Positions 45,107-55,223 of a DNA stretch of 64,000 bases are shown in pieces. Made by a program: the position numbers and the translations under genes. Origin of the DNA: Gammaproteobacteria bacterium (lineage in GTDB: Bacteria; Pseudomonadota; Gammaproteobacteria; UBA6002); contig JACCWJ010000002.1 of assembly GCA_013697705.1 (NCBI GenBank), positions 62,001-126,000 on the forward strand. Direction: 5' to 3'. The notes under the pieces were generated by a model that did no database searches, was not told the DNA's origin, and saw only the letters and a program-made list of their open reading frames with translations. Numbering within the stretch: position 1 is the first letter of the stretch; each line of letters starts with the position of its first letter.

Positions 45107-45593
45107 CCACAACTACTTTTTCGATAATGATATCTTCAACAGGAACATTTTCATGGCCAGACTTGGTCGTTGTTGCAACTTGTGCCATTTTGTCAACTAT
45201 ATCTAGACCTTTCACAACTTTTGCGAACACACAGTATCCCCACCCTTGTGGAGTTTCAGAGGTGTAATCTAAAAAGTGGTTATCTTTTAAGTTAATAAAA
45301 AATTGAGATGTCGCAGAATGAGGGTCGCCGGTTCTCGCCATCGCTACCGTACCGCGATGATTTTTTATGCCCTTTTTTGCTTCGTTACTAATGGGAGCTC
45401 GGGTCTTTTTCTGGGTCATACCGTTCTCAAAGCCCCCACCTTGAACAACAAACCCGGGAATGACTCGATGCATAATTGTGTTATTATAATGCCCTGCTTC
45501 GGCATATTTTTTAAAATTTGCACTTGTATCTGGGGTGTTTTCGTTATCGAGTTCTAACTCAATAGTGCCTAAATTTGTTATTAAAGTAATCAT
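45087..45593 (-). CDS. ppiB: Peptidyl-prolyl cis-trans isomerase, cyclophilin type
   Basis: This 168-residue cyclophilin without a signal peptide is likely cytoplasmic. It has the active-site Arg in 'NTIMHRVIPGFVVQGGGFEN' and the block 'GTVAMARTGDPHSATSQFFI' with the substrate-binding Phe. The length equals E. coli PpiB (164). It catalyses proline isomerisation during folding. It is the upstream partner of the YgjP-like gene. Confidence 0.94.
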   Translation of the reverse strand: MITLITNLGTIELELDNENTPDTSANFKKYAEAGHYNNTIMHRVIPGFVVQGGGFENGMTQKKTRAPISNEAKKGIKNHRGTVAMARTGDPHSATSQFFINLKDNHFLDYTSETPQGWGYCVFAKVVKGLDIVDKMAQVATTTKSGHENVPVEDIIIEKVVVDEKLDA

Positions 45594-45715
45594 ACTTTCT
45601 TCCTTAATGTCGTGATCTTGAATCAGGTAAGCTGCAGAGCTGTCTTCCCGCGGCTTTTAGCGAGATTCAGCAAGGTGCCATTTTAAATTTATATTAGACA
45701 TAGTCAACTAATGTG

Positions 45716-48358
45716 ATGGAGAGGACTATCAAACACTTCTTAGCAACTGTGACGGCACAAGATCTCGTACTGACGGCGAATCGCCGTCTCGCTGTTTATC
45801 TCCAAAAAAAGTATGACCAATATCAAATTGACCTCGGAAATTCAGCGTGGGAAACACTACCAATAATGCCTTTGGTCACCTGGATAGAGTCAACTTGGCA
45901 TCAATTTAGTGATGATTCACGCATGCAATTATCCGACTTTCAAGAACAAGTTCTGTGGGAGTCAATTGTAACTGAATCACCCGCAAGCCAGGATTTACTC
46001 AATGTTTCAGCAACCGCGCGAGTCGCAAAAGACACGTGGCGTTTATTGATCTATTGGTTAGTAGATTTAGCTGAAGTTGATTCAAGGGCAGAAGATATTC
46101 AAGTATTCAAAACCTGGGTTAAGGCATTCCAGCAAAAATGTGCAGCAGCCAATTGCGTTACCCGAGCAACTATTTTTCAATTATTTGTTAAGACATTACA
46201 AGAAAACAATGTGTTTTTTCCCTTACCCACAAAAATTTATTTTATCGGCTTTGATGAAATATCTCCGATTATAATGCACCTCCAGAAAACCCTGCAAAAT
46301 TTAGTTGCCATAGAAAATTTTCAATTTTCTCCTAAAACAGCAGAACCTAGGCGTCTTCATTTTTTAGAGTCGCAAGAAGAATTGCAAGCAATGGCCCGCT
46401 GGGCTTATAAAGAATTAAAGCAGCATCCAGAGATGACTATTGGCTGCGTGATTCCCAATCTAACGGAGAAAAGAAATCAGGTTATCCGCATTTTTCAGGA
46501 TGTTTTTTACGCAGAAGAGTTACACCATCATTTTCCACAACCTCCCTTTAATATTTCAGCTGCCAATCGATTAGACCAGTATTCACTTATCCAAATGGTA
46601 TTCACAATTTTAGCGCTAAATTATTCCGAGGTTAATCTTGAAGATATAAGTGCTTTGTTGCGCAGTCCATTCATTATTGGCGCAGAAAGTGAGTTAAATG
46701 CCAGAGCAAAATTGGATGCACGACTTCGATCTTTTGGTGAGAAAAAAATAACACTAGCACATCTTACATCCAGCAATTTGTTAGATCGCACTCCAGTGCT
46801 ACAGAAATGTCTTGCGGTGATAACCAAAATACTGGTCCCGGCGAACCAAGTAATGTCTGTGCCAAGCTGGTGCCAAATTTTCGTGCAACAACTTAGCGCT
46901 CTGGGGTGGCCCGGAGATCGGAGTCTAAACAGTACGGAATTTCAATTAATCGAACGCTTCAAAAAATTGTTGGATGAATTTATTGCACTAGACAAATTTG
47001 TTGCTGATCTCTCATTTAGCGACACACTCAAAATGCTACAACAGTTAACTAAAGCTACTTTATTTCAGCCGAAAAGTGCGGATTTACCCATACAAATTTT
47101 AGGGGTGTTAGAAGCAAGCGGTATTGCTTTCGACCATTTATGGATTGCAGGGCTAGATAATGAAACATGGCCGGCCCCTGCTTCGCCGAACCCATTCATT
47201 CCTGTCGAGGTGCAAAGGCGCTATGAAATGCCTCACTCCTCCTCTGAACGCGAACTTCAATTCAGCTTAGGTGTGACTAAACGATTCATACAAAATGCTG
47301 ACACAATAATTTTTAGTCATCATGAATTCGATGGCGATAGACCGCTCAAAGTAAGTCCTTTAATAGAAAATCTGCCTCTCACAAATTATGCTGTTACGCC
47401 ATTTTACTCTATTGAAAAAAAAATCTTTGCCACTAAAAAATTAGAATATTTTAATGATGACATGGGGCCAGCAATAACGAATACATTTGTCGCTGGAGGA
47501 AGCTCAATTTTTCAAGCACAAGCAGCCTGTCCTTTCCAAGCTTTTGCAAAGTTTCGTTTACATGCAAGGCCACTAGATGATTTGCAAATGGGGCTTGCTG
47601 CTCATGAGCGTGGCTCTATCGTTCATGACATCTTGGCGCATCTTTGGAACAAAATTAAAACTCACGAAACGCTTTGCTCCTTAGAAGACAGCGCTTTGAA
47701 TGCAATTATTGTTGAAACTGTAGAGATAGCTCTGGCTAAAGCACGCAAGAAAAAACCTTTTACGCTTAAAAATGGTTTACTGACACTGGAAAAAAAGCGC
47801 TTACAAAAACTACTTTTTAAATGGTTAGCTATTGAAAAACTTAGGCAGCCATTTGAGGTTGTCAGTTGTGAACAACAACAAGTTGCGCATCTTGGTTCTT
47901 TAGAGCTTCAAGTTCAAATTGATCGTATTGATCGCTTGCTAGATGGATCTCATTTAATTATTGATTACAAAACAGGCCGACCCTCTCTACTTGATTGGTT
48001 TACCCAAAGACCTGATGAACCCCAGTTACCACTCTATTCTGTTCTCTCAGATCAAGTCATTTCTGGAGTTTTATTTGCACTAGTGCGTTTAGATGAAATG
48101 AGCTTTAGAGGCCTTACAGCGCATAATGATATTGTTCCAGGAGCAATCACCATTGACCGACTCAAAGACCATGAGTTTCAAAACTTTACTGGCTTAATGG
48201 AATATTGGAAAACCAATCTCTATCAACTTGCCGATGATTTCTGTCATGGCAATGCACAAGTCTCCCCTAAAATCCCCAGCACTTGTCAGTATTGTCATTT
48301 CCAAGAGCTTTGCAGAGTAAACGATAGACAATCGCATCATTCTAGGAAAAAAATATGA
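45716..48358 (+). CDS. AddB-like nuclease with Fe-S cluster cysteines (probable DNA repair protein)
   Basis: This 880-residue protein of the AddB/PD-(D/E)XK 'probable DNA repair' type is the partner of the helicase that follows. The inactive-helicase-like N-terminus ('LVLTANRRLAVYLQKKYDQY') is followed by a C-terminal nuclease domain with 'ERGSIVHDILAHLW' and the catalytic 'LIIDYKTGRPS'. Four cysteines frame the nuclease (C606, then C858, C861 and C867 in 'CQYCHFQELC', counted from the GTG one codon upstream). This is the arrangement of the 4Fe-4S cluster in AddB and Cas4. It would process double-strand ends for recombination. Its end overlaps the helicase start by 4 bp (ATGA). Confidence 0.88.
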   Translation: MERTIKHFLATVTAQDLVLTANRRLAVYLQKKYDQYQIDLGNSAWETLPIMPLVTWIESTWHQFSDDSRMQLSDFQEQVLWESIVTESPASQDLLNVSATARVAKDTWRLLIYWLVDLAEVDSRAEDIQVFKTWVKAFQQKCAAANCVTRATIFQLFVKTLQENNVFFPLPTKIYFIGFDEISPIIMHLQKTLQNLVAIENFQFSPKTAEPRRLHFLESQEELQAMARWAYKELKQHPEMTIGCVIPNLTEKRNQVIRIFQDVFYAEELHHHFPQPPFNISAANRLDQYSLIQMVFTILALNYSEVNLEDISALLRSPFIIGAESELNARAKLDARLRSFGEKKITLAHLTSSNLLDRTPVLQKCLAVITKILVPANQVMSVPSWCQIFVQQLSALGWPGDRSLNSTEFQLIERFKKLLDEFIALDKFVADLSFSDTLKMLQQLTKATLFQPKSADLPIQILGVLEASGIAFDHLWIAGLDNETWPAPASPNPFIPVEVQRRYEMPHSSSERELQFSLGVTKRFIQNADTIIFSHHEFDGDRPLKVSPLIENLPLTNYAVTPFYSIEKKIFATKKLEYFNDDMGPAITNTFVAGGSSIFQAQAACPFQAFAKFRLHARPLDDLQMGLAAHERGSIVHDILAHLWNKIKTHETLCSLEDSALNAIIVETVEIALAKARKKKPFTLKNGLLTLEKKRLQKLLFKWLAIEKLRQPFEVVSCEQQQVAHLGSLELQVQIDRIDRLLDGSHLIIDYKTGRPSLLDWFTQRPDEPQLPLYSVLSDQVISGVLFALVRLDEMSFRGLTAHNDIVPGAITIDRLKDHEFQNFTGLMEYWKTNLYQLADDFCHGNAQVSPKIPSTCQYCHFQELCRVNDRQSHHSRKKI

Positions 48359-51300
48359 CAGCGGTGAAAGATATTAAGCAGAGGGCATCTGCATTAGATG
48401 GTTCTCACTCTTTTATTATTCAAGCGCCTGCGGGGTCAGGAAAAACTGAATTACTAACACAACGATTTTTAGTGCTTTTAGCCGCTGTTAGAAATGTGCC
48501 AGAAGAAGTTGTTGCTATCACGTTTACTCGAAAAGCGGCGACTGAAATGCGTGCGAGAGTTTTAGAAGCCTTACAAAATGCACACCAAAACAGTCCCCCA
48601 GAAAAAGCACATGCATTGCAAACCTGGCAATTGGCTCGCCTTGTATTGGAGCGCGACAAATCAGCACACTGGAATCTTCTGCAAAATCCGAATCGATTAC
48701 GTATTACTACCATTGATGCCTTGTGTGCCCGCATCGCAAAATCAGCACCTATCGTTTCCCATTTTGGGACAGTGCCGCAGGTAGTAGAGGATGCTGGGCC
48801 ATTATATAAAGAAGCGGTCCATTCGTTACTCGCCTCGTTAGATGAGTTAAGTCCCTATACTGACTCTCTAGTGGAATTATTATTGCACCTCGATAACAAT
48901 TATCTGCTTGCAGAAAATATGTTTATGGCAATGTTAAGTCGCCGTGATCAATGGCTGCCGTATATTATGCAGCATCGCAATGTAAGTGACTCACGACAGG
49001 TGTTAGAAACAAGTTTGCAAAATATTATTTTAGATAGTTTGCAGGTAGCACTAAAACATTTTTCTGAGGAAGAGAAGCAAGAACTTGTAATCCTTAGCTC
49101 TTTTGCAGCAAAAATGATCAGCGATGTCGAAAAAAAATCAGCCATCCGCTCGTGCGAAAATTTGCGCCATTTCCCTGAAGTGAAACTTGAGCATTTAGAG
49201 AAATGGCTAGGTATAGCACAGCTATTACTAACCGGTGCATTTGAATGGCGGCGCGCAGTAAACAAAAACTGTGGCTTTCCAGCCGCTAACAATGCGCTGA
49301 ATGCTGAAGAAGAATTACTCTTTAAACATATGAAGGAGCGTATTACACGTCTACTTAACCGCTTTAGTGAAAATGATGCATTGCGTCTAGCGCTCAAGAA
49401 TATTTTACTGCTGCCGCCACCCTGCTATTCTGCAAATCAGTGGCAGATTGTAAGTTCGCTAACCCAGCTGCTGCCAGTGCTGGCAGCGCATTTAAATGTT
49501 GTCTTTCAAGAACGCAACGTCACAGATTTTATTGCTATTGCACAAGGCGCTATTCATGCACTCGGCGACCCCGAAAATCCGAGTGATTTAGCTCTAAATC
49601 TTGATTATCAAATTCAACATTTGTTAGTGGATGAATTTCAAGATACCTCAGTTACTCAATACCGCTTACTTGAATTACTTACAGCCGGCTGGCAGAAAGG
49701 AGACGGACGAACCTTATTTTTGGTAGGTGATCCTATGCAATCTATCTACCGTTTTCGTGAAGCCGAAGTGGGTATTTTTCTTCGAGTGAAGCAAAATGGC
49801 ATTGGCTCAATCCAATTAATCCCCTTGACGTTAGAAGTAAACTTTAGATCGGAAGCAAATATAATCGAGTGGTTCAATAACACATTTGCTGCAATTTTTC
49901 CTAAGGAGGAAAACAGTGAGCTGGGCGCAATTTCCTTTGCTGCAGCTACCGCTTTTGACAACTTACAGACGAGTGCAGAAGTCTGCATTCATCCCTTACT
50001 AGATCCTTTGGATACTGACGAAGCAACTCTAATTGTTGATGTAATTAAACGCGAGCAGAATCAGGACGCGGAAAAAACTATTGCGATTTTAGTTCGATCG
50101 CGAAGCCATCTTCACACTATTATTCCGACCTTAAAAAATGCCAATGTAAATTTTCACGCGGTGGAAATTGAAAAATTAATTCACTCTACCGCAGTTCAAG
50201 ATTTATTTGCTTTAACGCGTGCATTGTCGCATATGGCCGACAGAATTGCCTGGTTAGCTATTTTGAGAGCACCTTGGTGTGGGCTGGGTTTAGAAGATTT
50301 GTACATTATTGCAAATCACAATAAGGAGGCCACGCTATGGCAAACGCTACAAGAATATTCTCAATTAGTCGCACTCAGCGCTGACGGACGACAACGGATA
50401 TTACGAGTGATACCGATCTTGCAGCATGCAATTAATGAACGATCACGTGATAATCTGCGTGCTTGGGTGGCTTATACCTGGTATGAACTTGGAGGACCCG
50501 CGTGCCTCGAAGAACAACATGAATTATTCAATACCGAAGCTTATTTCAATTTATTAGAACATTTTGCAGATGACTCTATAATCGATTTTAAAAAATTGGA
50601 ACAAAAGCTGGAGCGCGCCTATGGGCAGAGCGCTTCTGCAGATGCAAAAGTTCATCTGATGACGATACATAAAGCGAAAGGATTGGAATTTGATGTCGTA
50701 ATACTACCTGCGTTAGAAAGAAGGCCTGCCTTAGATGAAAGCCGATTATTGATCTGGCTAGAACGGCAAAATAATAGAGGACTAATGGACTTAGTGCTAG
50801 CGCCTATCAAATCGTTAGAAGAACAGTTCGATCCCATCTATCGCTATGTGCGTAATCATAATACCTTAAAAAATCAGTATGAAGTCACGAGGCTTTTATA
50901 TGTAGCCGCTACGCGCACTAAAACAAAGCTACATTTAATCGGCAGTCTCTATAAAAATGATAAAGATGAATTTAAAGCTCCCTCATCTGGAAGTTTTTTA
51001 CATCTGCTTTGGCCAACGTTACAGGCGACTTTTGATCAAGCAGTAGTGCCCACTCCCTTACTTGAACCCACGTTAGAAATGGAAGCTCCATTACTTTTAA
51101 AACGATTGACCTTAGAGTGGCAGTTACCTGATTTATTGCCCACCGTTAAGCCTGACAATATTTATATTTCAAATAATCAATTCAGCTGGTCAGCCCCTTT
51201 TCTAAATCATATCGGAACCGTTGTGCATCAATTCCTGCAAAAAATTGCCGCAAATGTAACGCTTGATTTAGAAAAAATTGAATGGCAGTTAGAGCGAAAG

Positions 51301-51726
51301 TTATGGCGAAAAAAACTGCTTCAGCAGGGTGTTGTGCAAGATAATTTAGAGCATGCGCTAACGATCATTGAAACCGCTGTTACTAATATGTTACGTGATC
51401 CACGTGGCCAATGGATACTCTCAAGTGATCACTCTGATGCAAGAAATGAGTTTTCACTCTCCTTATCCAGTGACAATGAAATATTACGCTGTATTATTGA
51501 TCGCACGTTTGTGGATAAACAGGGAGTGAGATGGATAATCGATTACAAAACTTCAGAATTATTAGCTGAAGATGAAACATTTTTTTTAGTTAAAGCTAAA
51601 GCTCGTTATACTGAACAGCTGCAAAATTATGCTAAGGTTATAAGATTACTTGAAAATAGACCGATAAAATTAGGCCTCTATTTTCCTCTATTTTCTGGAT
51701 GGTGCGAGTGGGATTACCAACATTAA
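48355..51726 (+). CDS. AddA/RecB-like UvrD-family helicase-nuclease
   Basis: This 1123-residue superfamily 1 helicase has motif I 'IQAPAGSGKTELLTQRFLVL', 'VAITFTRKAATEMRARVLEA', motif II 'HLLVDEFQDTS', 'LFLVGDPMQSIYRFREAEVG', 'LMTIHKAKGLEFDVVILPAL' and 'TRLLYVAATRTKTKLHLIG'. A C-terminal nuclease domain has 'RWIIDYKTSELL'. With the upstream AddB-like nuclease it forms a two-subunit double-strand-break resection machine in place of RecBCD. The two are translationally coupled. Confidence 0.92.
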   Translation: MTAVKDIKQRASALDGSHSFIIQAPAGSGKTELLTQRFLVLLAAVRNVPEEVVAITFTRKAATEMRARVLEALQNAHQNSPPEKAHALQTWQLARLVLERDKSAHWNLLQNPNRLRITTIDALCARIAKSAPIVSHFGTVPQVVEDAGPLYKEAVHSLLASLDELSPYTDSLVELLLHLDNNYLLAENMFMAMLSRRDQWLPYIMQHRNVSDSRQVLETSLQNIILDSLQVALKHFSEEEKQELVILSSFAAKMISDVEKKSAIRSCENLRHFPEVKLEHLEKWLGIAQLLLTGAFEWRRAVNKNCGFPAANNALNAEEELLFKHMKERITRLLNRFSENDALRLALKNILLLPPPCYSANQWQIVSSLTQLLPVLAAHLNVVFQERNVTDFIAIAQGAIHALGDPENPSDLALNLDYQIQHLLVDEFQDTSVTQYRLLELLTAGWQKGDGRTLFLVGDPMQSIYRFREAEVGIFLRVKQNGIGSIQLIPLTLEVNFRSEANIIEWFNNTFAAIFPKEENSELGAISFAAATAFDNLQTSAEVCIHPLLDPLDTDEATLIVDVIKREQNQDAEKTIAILVRSRSHLHTIIPTLKNANVNFHAVEIEKLIHSTAVQDLFALTRALSHMADRIAWLAILRAPWCGLGLEDLYIIANHNKEATLWQTLQEYSQLVALSADGRQRILRVIPILQHAINERSRDNLRAWVAYTWYELGGPACLEEQHELFNTEAYFNLLEHFADDSIIDFKKLEQKLERAYGQSASADAKVHLMTIHKAKGLEFDVVILPALERRPALDESRLLIWLERQNNRGLMDLVLAPIKSLEEQFDPIYRYVRNHNTLKNQYEVTRLLYVAATRTKTKLHLIGSLYKNDKDEFKAPSSGSFLHLLWPTLQATFDQAVVPTPLLEPTLEMEAPLLLKRLTLEWQLPDLLPTVKPDNIYISNNQFSWSAPFLNHIGTVVHQFLQKIAANVTLDLEKIEWQLERKLWRKKLLQQGVVQDNLEHALTIIETAVTNMLRDPRGQWILSSDHSDARNEFSLSLSSDNEILRCIIDRTFVDKQGVRWIIDYKTSELLAEDETFFLVKAKARYTEQLQNYAKVIRLLENRPIKLGLYFPLFSGWCEWDYQH

Positions 51727-51820
51727 CTTTTAAATTCAGCGTAAAACTGAACGTTCGAGCAAAATTCAAAAATTAGTCCTGAATAGTTACTTTATGGTTA
51801 GAAATTCACAAGAGGTGACA

Positions 51821-52711
51821 ATGACGCAAAATATTACTGATAAATTAATAGTGGCTATTTCTTCTCGAGCGCTATTCGATTTAGACGAAAGTAATCTTGT
51901 TTTTGAAACAAAAGGGGTTGATGCCTATTCTAATTATCAAATAGAACACGAAAATGAAATTCTTCAGCCGGGAGTTGCTTTTTCCTTAGTGCAAAAATTT
52001 TTGAACTTGAATCAAGAATGCGCTCATGTTGAGGTGATTTTGCTTTCCCGTAATAGCGCTGATACTGGTTTAAGAATCTTCAATAGTATTCAACACTATA
52101 AATTAGATATTTCACGCGCTGTTTTCACCAGTGGTGAAAGTCCTTATCCCTATATCAAAGCATTTGGATCGCATTTGTTTTTATCAGCGAATACGGAAGA
52201 TGTGCGCAAAGCGCTCGCCGCTAATTGTGCCGCCGCTACCATTCTTGCGGGGTGCAGTCATTTATCTCAAAGCGAACAATTACGCATTGCATTTGATGGC
52301 GATTCCGTTATTTTTTCGGACGAAGCAGAAAAAATTTACCAAGCCTCAGGTTTAACTGCCTTTACTCAAAGTGAGATCGAAGCCGCCCACACTCCTCTTT
52401 CAGGAGGCCCATTTAAGGGTTTTTTATCTGCCCTCCATCGATTGCAAAATCATTATGACATTAAGGATTCACCGATTCGCACCGCCTTAGTCACAGCAAG
52501 GTCAGCTCCCGCACATGAAAGAGTGATTAGAACCCTCCGAGCTTGGAACATTCGGATTGACGAAGCCATCTTTTTAGGTGGATTAGAGAAAGGAGAGTTC
52601 CTACATGCCTTCGGGGCAGATGTTTTTTTTGATGATCAAGAAGTGCACTGCCAATCAGCCAATAAGCACGTAACGACCGGGCATGTCCCGCACGGGATAG
52701 TAAATAGCTAA
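51821..52711 (+). CDS. Cytosolic 5'-nucleotidase family protein
   Basis: This 296-residue protein (from ATG 51821) belongs to the 5'-nucleotidase family PF06189. Typical blocks are 'LIVAISSRALFDLDESNLVF' at the N-terminus, 'VEVILLSRNSADTGLRIFNS', 'LRIAFDGDSVIFSDEAEKIY' with the acidic metal site, and 'HGIVNS' at the end. It hydrolyses nucleoside monophosphates. AGAGGTG just upstream selects ATG 51821 over an ATG nine codons earlier. Confidence 0.87.
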   Translation: MTQNITDKLIVAISSRALFDLDESNLVFETKGVDAYSNYQIEHENEILQPGVAFSLVQKFLNLNQECAHVEVILLSRNSADTGLRIFNSIQHYKLDISRAVFTSGESPYPYIKAFGSHLFLSANTEDVRKALAANCAAATILAGCSHLSQSEQLRIAFDGDSVIFSDEAEKIYQASGLTAFTQSEIEAAHTPLSGGPFKGFLSALHRLQNHYDIKDSPIRTALVTARSAPAHERVIRTLRAWNIRIDEAIFLGGLEKGEFLHAFGADVFFDDQEVHCQSANKHVTTGHVPHGIVNS

Positions 52712-52724
52712 GTGCTTATACTGA

Positions 52725-52752
52725 TTGACATTTTAAGTATTTCTCGTAAAAT
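52725..52752 (+). promoter_or_regulatory. Sigma-70 promoter of the 417-residue unknown gene
   Basis: TTGACA (52725-52730) and TAAAAT (52747-52752) are separated by 16 bp. The -35 is a perfect match and the -10 has five of six. The gene starts at 52845, giving a leader of about 85 nt. Confidence 0.6.
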
Positions 52753-52844
52753 ACAGCATTGTTTGACTAGAATTCATTGAGTATGACATTATTTTCATCA
52801 AACAGACCTAATAACTATTAATTTTTAACAAAACAAGAGAAGCT

Positions 52845-54098
52845 ATGAAAATTAAAACAGAAAAGGCTTCCACGAAAGCGAGACACAAAGCTAATCCTTA
52901 TCTCAAAATGCGGGTCCGTAAAGACGAGGACAACTTTAAAACTGCAGCACTTCTAGATAAAAACATTGTGCCGAGTGGCGTCGATCAGGGTGAGTTTGAA
53001 CAACAAATACTTAATAAATTTAACGAAATTCCCGGCAACCGCCCCGTTGCTGAAGTAGGATCTCCTTCCAATACACCCCAAAAACGTCCAAAATATGTAA
53101 TTAGTCCCGATGGGCATAAATATTTACTAGATAAATCGGTAGGATTTCTTTTAATTTATTCTAATGCCACGGTGACCGAAATTTCTAGGAATACTGTCCC
53201 ACTAATCCCTGAAAACGTCCGTAATAACCTTGAAAATACTACAGCCCTGAAATTTGAAGCTATTACTATTACAAATGAACTCATAGAAGAAATGCTTGAG
53301 CAGCGTCGTAAGGGCCTCAAACGAGGAACTAACGGCATCCCAGATCAAAATTCAACCATGGTTAAGAAAGGAATTACCCCCCAAGAAGGAAGTGCGACGA
53401 AAAATGCTCAACAGCTTGGGCTTGCTGCTCCCGGTGAAATTTGGGAATGGCTGCATCTTATCCTTTTCTTTCTTAAAGGGAGAGCAGCGCAAAAGGTTCA
53501 GAATTTGACAGGCGGTACTAAGCACGCAAATACCGACATGATCTTTGCTGAAGATGAATTGCTTTACCTGGGCCAACATTTAGATGAAGAGATTTATCTG
53601 GTGGTTACACCGACCGAAATTGATCAAACTCACTTTGCTGATGAAATTAATTTTACAATAATTACTCCCAAATTTATCATTCCCTACTCAAAAGGTGACT
53701 ATGAAACCGCAGCTGCATTAGGCAGTTTTACTGCGAGCGATGCATTAATTAATCGAGAGATTGCAGCAAAAGAATTTCGCAAAGCAATTGTCTACGGAGA
53801 ACAACTTAAGCAGCACTATCCTATTTTAGGAGATATTCTTTGCATGAATATTTGTTTCACGGTAATTAGAGAAACGCGAAATTTAGAAGAAGCTAGCGAT
53901 TATGGGGAGCTAGGTTTAGATTATATTTCATCTCTTGAAGCTCTAAAAAATGAGTCCTCTTCTCTACAATATCTTGAAATATCCGGCTGGGGTGAAACAC
54001 TCATTCAAAATTATCAAGGAATTGATGGATTAATTGAGATGGGGCAGGAATACTTTGAGGGCCACGTTATGCAAAATAGTTCGTCATATAAAATGTGA
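52845..54098 (+). CDS. Unknown protein with a possible endonuclease-like motif
   Basis: I do not recognise this 417-residue protein. Its N-terminus is strongly basic ('TEKASTKARHKANPYLKMRV') and could bind nucleic acid or act as a targeting signal. There is no signal peptide. The centre has 'WEWLHLILFFLKG' followed by 'NLTGGTKHANTDM' (H204, N220, N229, E236). That His-x(n)-Asn-x(n)-Asn-x(6)-Glu layout faintly recalls His-Me-finger nuclease domains. The C-terminal 120 residues look helical, TPR-like. It stands alone between housekeeping genes under its own sigma-70-type promoter. Confidence 0.75.
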   Translation: MKIKTEKASTKARHKANPYLKMRVRKDEDNFKTAALLDKNIVPSGVDQGEFEQQILNKFNEIPGNRPVAEVGSPSNTPQKRPKYVISPDGHKYLLDKSVGFLLIYSNATVTEISRNTVPLIPENVRNNLENTTALKFEAITITNELIEEMLEQRRKGLKRGTNGIPDQNSTMVKKGITPQEGSATKNAQQLGLAAPGEIWEWLHLILFFLKGRAAQKVQNLTGGTKHANTDMIFAEDELLYLGQHLDEEIYLVVTPTEIDQTHFADEINFTIITPKFIIPYSKGDYETAAALGSFTASDALINREIAAKEFRKAIVYGEQLKQHYPILGDILCMNICFTVIRETRNLEEASDYGELGLDYISSLEALKNESSSLQYLEISGWGETLIQNYQGIDGLIEMGQEYFEGHVMQNSSSYKM

Positions 54099-54162
54099 TG
54101 GTAGAGTATTTTTTTCGACGAGGAAGATTACAGCGCCGAGCGACGTATCGACGAGTTTTTAC

Positions 54163-55170
54163 TTACATCACTTTGCAACATTCAGCAATTAAACTAGGAC
54201 CCTGATAGATAAACCCAGTATACAACTGCACTAAATCCGCACCCGCTTCAATTTTAGTTTTTGCTTGATCAGCCGACATTATTCCACCACTTGCAATAAT
54301 AGGAATTTGACCGTTGACAAGTTTTTTTAACTGGCTGAGTACCTGCGTGGATTTATCAAATAACGGTTGTCCGCTCAGACCACCGCTTTCGTTTGCATAG
54401 ATACTATTTAAATTAATGCGATCTAATGTCGTGTTGGTTGCAATAATTCCATCTATTTTATTTTCTAAAAATGCCCCTGCCATATCAATAATTTCCTGAG
54501 AATTAAGATCCGGTGAAATTTTAATTATTAATGGGACATATTTATTGTGCTGATTAGCCAATTGATCTTGTCTTTTTTTGAGTTCGCCCAGCATAGATGT
54601 CAAATGTTCCGTGCCTTGCAGACTACGCAGCCCAGGGGTATTCGGGGAAGAAATATTTATCGTTATATAACTAGCATGAGCATACACTTTGTCTAAACAA
54701 TACAGATAATCTTGAATGGCATTCTCTATTGCGGTGGTTGCATTTTTACCAATGTTTATTCCAAGTACACCTTGATATTTTTTTTTCTTAACTTGACCGA
54801 CTAAATGATCAACACCTTTGTTATTGAATCCCATTCGGTTAATGATAGCCTGATCTTTTTCTAAGCGGAACATACGTGGTTTTGGGTTACCTGATTGGGG
54901 TTTCGGAGTAACGGTTCCTATCTCGATAAAGCCAAATCCTAATGAACCTAATACATCAATATAATCCCCATTTTTATCTAGGCCTGCCGCAAGTCCCACC
55001 GGGTTCTCAAAGGTGAGTCCCAAAAGTTTTCTGGGAGTGGAGGCAGCTTTAGTTATAAAATGATTTAGCAGCCCAATTTGCTCGAGTGACTTCATCGCTT
55101 TTAGTGAAAAATTGTGGGACAATTCTGGGTTTAAGAGAAATAGCAGAGAGCGAATTAGGTTGTAGTTCAT
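54163..55170 (-). CDS. pyrD: Dihydroorotate dehydrogenase (quinone), class 2
   Basis: This 335-residue membrane-associated flavoenzyme makes orotate in pyrimidine synthesis using the quinone pool. It has the class 2 N-terminal helix ('LIRSLLFLLNPELSHNFSLK'), 'NPVGLAAGLDKNGDYIDVLG', the catalytic Ser region 'YITINISSPNTPGLRSLQ', and FMN-binding 'PIIASGGIMSADQAKTKIEA' with 'LVQLYTGFIYQGP'. The length matches E. coli PyrD (336). It is divergent from the liu operon, with a 53-bp gap. Confidence 0.95.
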   Translation of the reverse strand: MNYNLIRSLLFLLNPELSHNFSLKAMKSLEQIGLLNHFITKAASTPRKLLGLTFENPVGLAAGLDKNGDYIDVLGSLGFGFIEIGTVTPKPQSGNPKPRMFRLEKDQAIINRMGFNNKGVDHLVGQVKKKKYQGVLGINIGKNATTAIENAIQDYLYCLDKVYAHASYITINISSPNTPGLRSLQGTEHLTSMLGELKKRQDQLANQHNKYVPLIIKISPDLNSQEIIDMAGAFLENKIDGIIATNTTLDRINLNSIYANESGGLSGQPLFDKSTQVLSQLKKLVNGQIPIIASGGIMSADQAKTKIEAGADLVQLYTGFIYQGPSLIAECCKVM

Positions 55171-55223
55171 CTCTAATCCTGAAGTGATAATGACGATCAG
55201 ATATAGTAAGAGGGATAGAAACT

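Noticed and set aside
45600-45712. Possible small RNA or tRNA in the ppiB-addB gap
   Set aside because: No cloverleaf or conserved T-loop sequence could be found, and the gap is only about 120 bp.
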